From assembly GCF_026113935.1 (NCBI RefSeq), contig NZ_JAPEUL010000007.1:868001-932000 (forward strand): a stretch of 64,000 bases of DNA, read 5' to 3'. The DNA comes from Marinomonas rhodophyticola (GTDB lineage Bacteria; Pseudomonadota; Gammaproteobacteria; Pseudomonadales; Marinomonadaceae). The notes under the pieces are model-generated. The model had not been told where the DNA came from and did no database searches. It saw nothing but the letters and a program-made list of their open reading frames with translations. The position numbers were made by a program, and so were the translations under genes. Of the stretch, positions 62,419 to 64,000 are shown piece after piece (the stretch's first letter is position 1; each line of letters begins with the position of its first letter).

Positions 62419-63192
62419 ATGGCATTGGTATTGAATGGAACATGGGAAAACAGTTATGGCTCCACTATGGTGTTAGACGTTGATGAAGAGGGATTCATTT
62501 TTGGTGAATATCGTTCTCATACGGGGTCAACGGGCACGTATTTGGTGATCGGACATTGTTCTCCAAGTGATCCAACGAGCGATGTTGGGCAGCCGCTTGT
62601 ATTGTCTATTTATTGGCGCTCCATTGGCGGCGAAGAACCGGATGATGGTTCACATTGGGTATCTACCTATTGCGGTCAGCTTGATAACAATGGCCATATG
62701 ACGGTCATTAATTCTTTGGTAACAACAACAAGCTTCCAAGCCTTTTCCCCAGGCGATTATATTGACAAGCTTATATTCACTAAGCAATCCAGTTTGAACC
62801 GACCATCAGCAAAAAATATCGCTTTACTGGCTCAACCTAAAGTGCCAATTGCGAATCCGATTAACGGCGTGTGGTCAGATAAAGAGCAGGGTATTGAATT
62901 ATTCTTGTTTTTACAGGATCAAGAATACGGCGTGGTGAATGGTTGGCTTTCTTATAACAACGAGATAATGAGTATGCTGGGCTTCACGGATATATTAGTT
63001 GATAACAATATATTACAGAGTATTAGCGTAAGTGGTTATATGCTGAATACGAATCAGCCTATATCACTTATTGGTCGTATTAGCCAAAATGGTAAGGCGT
63101 TAGTGCTTTCTCGTTGGTTATCGAATTCAACTACAGCCGAAGAGGCGTATTTTCAAGCCAGTTCGATGAATTGGGAACTCACTAAAAACTAA
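62419..63192 (+). CDS. Tandem avidin-like (streptavidin-fold) protein
   Basis: A 257-residue protein of two successive avidin-like beta barrels. Repeat 1 (about 5-125): NGTWENSYGSTMVLDV, FGEYRSHTGSTGTYLV, LSIYWRS, TYCGQLDNNGHM, KLIFTKQ. Repeat 2 (about 147-257): NGVWSDKEQGIELFLF, LIGRISQNGKALVLSRWLS, MNWELTK. By comparison with streptavidin, repeat 1 keeps the Asn, Ser, Tyr, Ser and Trp79 equivalents but lacks Trp108 and Trp120; repeat 2 keeps a Trp108-like residue. Biotin binding is therefore uncertain. There is no signal peptide. RBS AAGGAG precedes the ATG. It follows the pepsin-like gene directly. Confidence 0.75.
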   Translation: MALVLNGTWENSYGSTMVLDVDEEGFIFGEYRSHTGSTGTYLVIGHCSPSDPTSDVGQPLVLSIYWRSIGGEEPDDGSHWVSTYCGQLDNNGHMTVINSLVTTTSFQAFSPGDYIDKLIFTKQSSLNRPSAKNIALLAQPKVPIANPINGVWSDKEQGIELFLFLQDQEYGVVNGWLSYNNEIMSMLGFTDILVDNNILQSISVSGYMLNTNQPISLIGRISQNGKALVLSRWLSNSTTAEEAYFQASSMNWELTKN

Positions 63193-63227
63193 TTCTTAGG
63201 TTTCTGTTTAAATGTGAGGGAGAACAA

Positions 63228-64000
63228 ATGAATCTAAGTCATGTTTATAATAAAGAAGAGCATGATCAAACGATAATTGACTGCTTTTTGCAGATGTGGC
63301 GCTATTCTGCCGATTTGATGTTTATCATGGCGGTAGAAGAGGGTGATGAGTTCTCTCTATACGATAATAATCCAGCCTCTAAAGCCGTTATGGGCCTAGA
63401 AAAGGGGGCGGAAATACACAGACTTAATTTGCGTGTTCAGTTTGGTGATGAGATGGCTGAGCAAGTGTATGCAACGTACCGTGAAGTCATCATTAATCGA
63501 ACTCCTGTGTCCATCGAGCAAGCGGGAATGCGAGGCGATGGTAGTCGTATTTATTTTGATACCTTGTTTGTGCCGATATTTGATTCAAACGGGAAAGCCG
63601 TTTTTGTCTGTGGTGTAAGTCGCGATATCACTAAAATTAAAGACGCCGAAACGGTGGCATTACAGGCCAATGAAAAATTACTTGAATACAGTGTTGCACT
63701 TGAAAGTATTAATCAAGACTTAGATCGCAAGGTGCAAGAGCGGACAAAGGAATTAGAAGACGCAAAACGTGCTGTAGAAGAGGCATTGGAAGCAAAGTCT
63801 TCTTTTGTTGCTCGAATGAGCCATGAAATACGTACACCGATCAATGCTGTGATTGGGATTTCAGTCACCTGAGTTTGAAAACGCCTTTAAATATGGAACA
63901 GCAGGATTACATTAATAAAATACTCACTTCCGGTGAGGTATTGTTAAGTTTGGTTAACGACGTACTGGATTTTTCGAAAATTGAAGCGGGGAAAATGGGC
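63228..64000 (+). pseudogene. PAS-domain sensor histidine kinase, frameshifted near 63862 and cut by the window end
   Basis: The N-terminal PAS domain (about residues 20-140: WRYSADLMFIMAVEEGDEFS, RGDGSRIYFDTLFVPIFD, VCGVSRDITKIKDAE) is followed by a coiled linker and a HisKA domain with the phospho-accepting His in [20 protein letters not shown] break near 63862 (two extra bases GT, or one missing) stops the ORF; in the other frame it goes on as [20 protein letters not shown] and [16 protein letters not shown] to the window end. No transmembrane helix is seen, so it is a soluble sensor, possibly a hybrid kinase. It starts 35 bases after the avidin-like gene, so it may share its operon. Confidence 0.85.

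Overview
The window reads as a chromosome segment of a marine gammaproteobacterium, most like Marinomonas (Oceanospirillales). This is inferred from gene content and moderate-to-low GC, not from a marker gene. No rRNA, tRNA, CRISPR array or complete insertion sequence was seen.

Layout. 1-3.7 kb: end of fadB, fadA, a 2-hydroxyacid dehydrogenase and a small exported protein. 3.7-12.6 kb: two methyl-accepting chemotaxis proteins, a cytosine deaminase, a frameshifted katG and a DUF2127 membrane protein. 12.8-16 kb: inositol genes (a Gfo/Idh/MocA oxidoreductase, iolB, iolG). 16-20 kb: a thioesterase, an isochorismatase-like gene broken by a TGA, and a Zn/Cd/Pb P-type ATPase behind a MerR-type promoter. 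20-26 kb: sugar uptake (FucP-like, AraC regulator, GPH symporter, GH3 glycosidase), then rnk.

26.7-58.3 kb is a catechol siderophore supercluster. A central Fur-controlled entCEBA operon makes 2,3-dihydroxybenzoate (DHB). To its left a divergent operon carries a periplasmic binding protein, a FecCD permease, an ATPase, an MFS transporter and a C-A-T-TE NRPS whose A-domain code reads as glycine. To its right lie a TonB-dependent receptor, EntS, a two-module NRPS (C-A-T-C-A-T-TE, second A domain exactly the serine code), MbtH, two Fes-type esterases and FepBCDG. There are thus two NRPSs, two exporters, two importers and two esterases around one DHB supply. The likely products are a DHB-X-Ser catecholate and a separate DHB-Gly-type compound. 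No phosphopantetheinyl transferase (EntD) or TonB/ExbBD is present in the window.

58.4-64 kb: a GH79 heparanase-like gene, a Blc lipocalin, an unknown exported coiled-coil protein, then a probable operon of a bacterial pepsin-like aspartic protease, a tandem avidin-like protein and a PAS-histidine kinase that runs off the end.

About 22 small indels break otherwise clean reading frames. They are concentrated at 26.7-39 kb and many sit in short homopolymers. Restoring one base at each recovers family-typical lengths and motifs. Either the assembly has indel errors or the siderophore genes have very recent lesions. Sequence alone cannot decide, so such genes are listed as pseudogene with the break position given.
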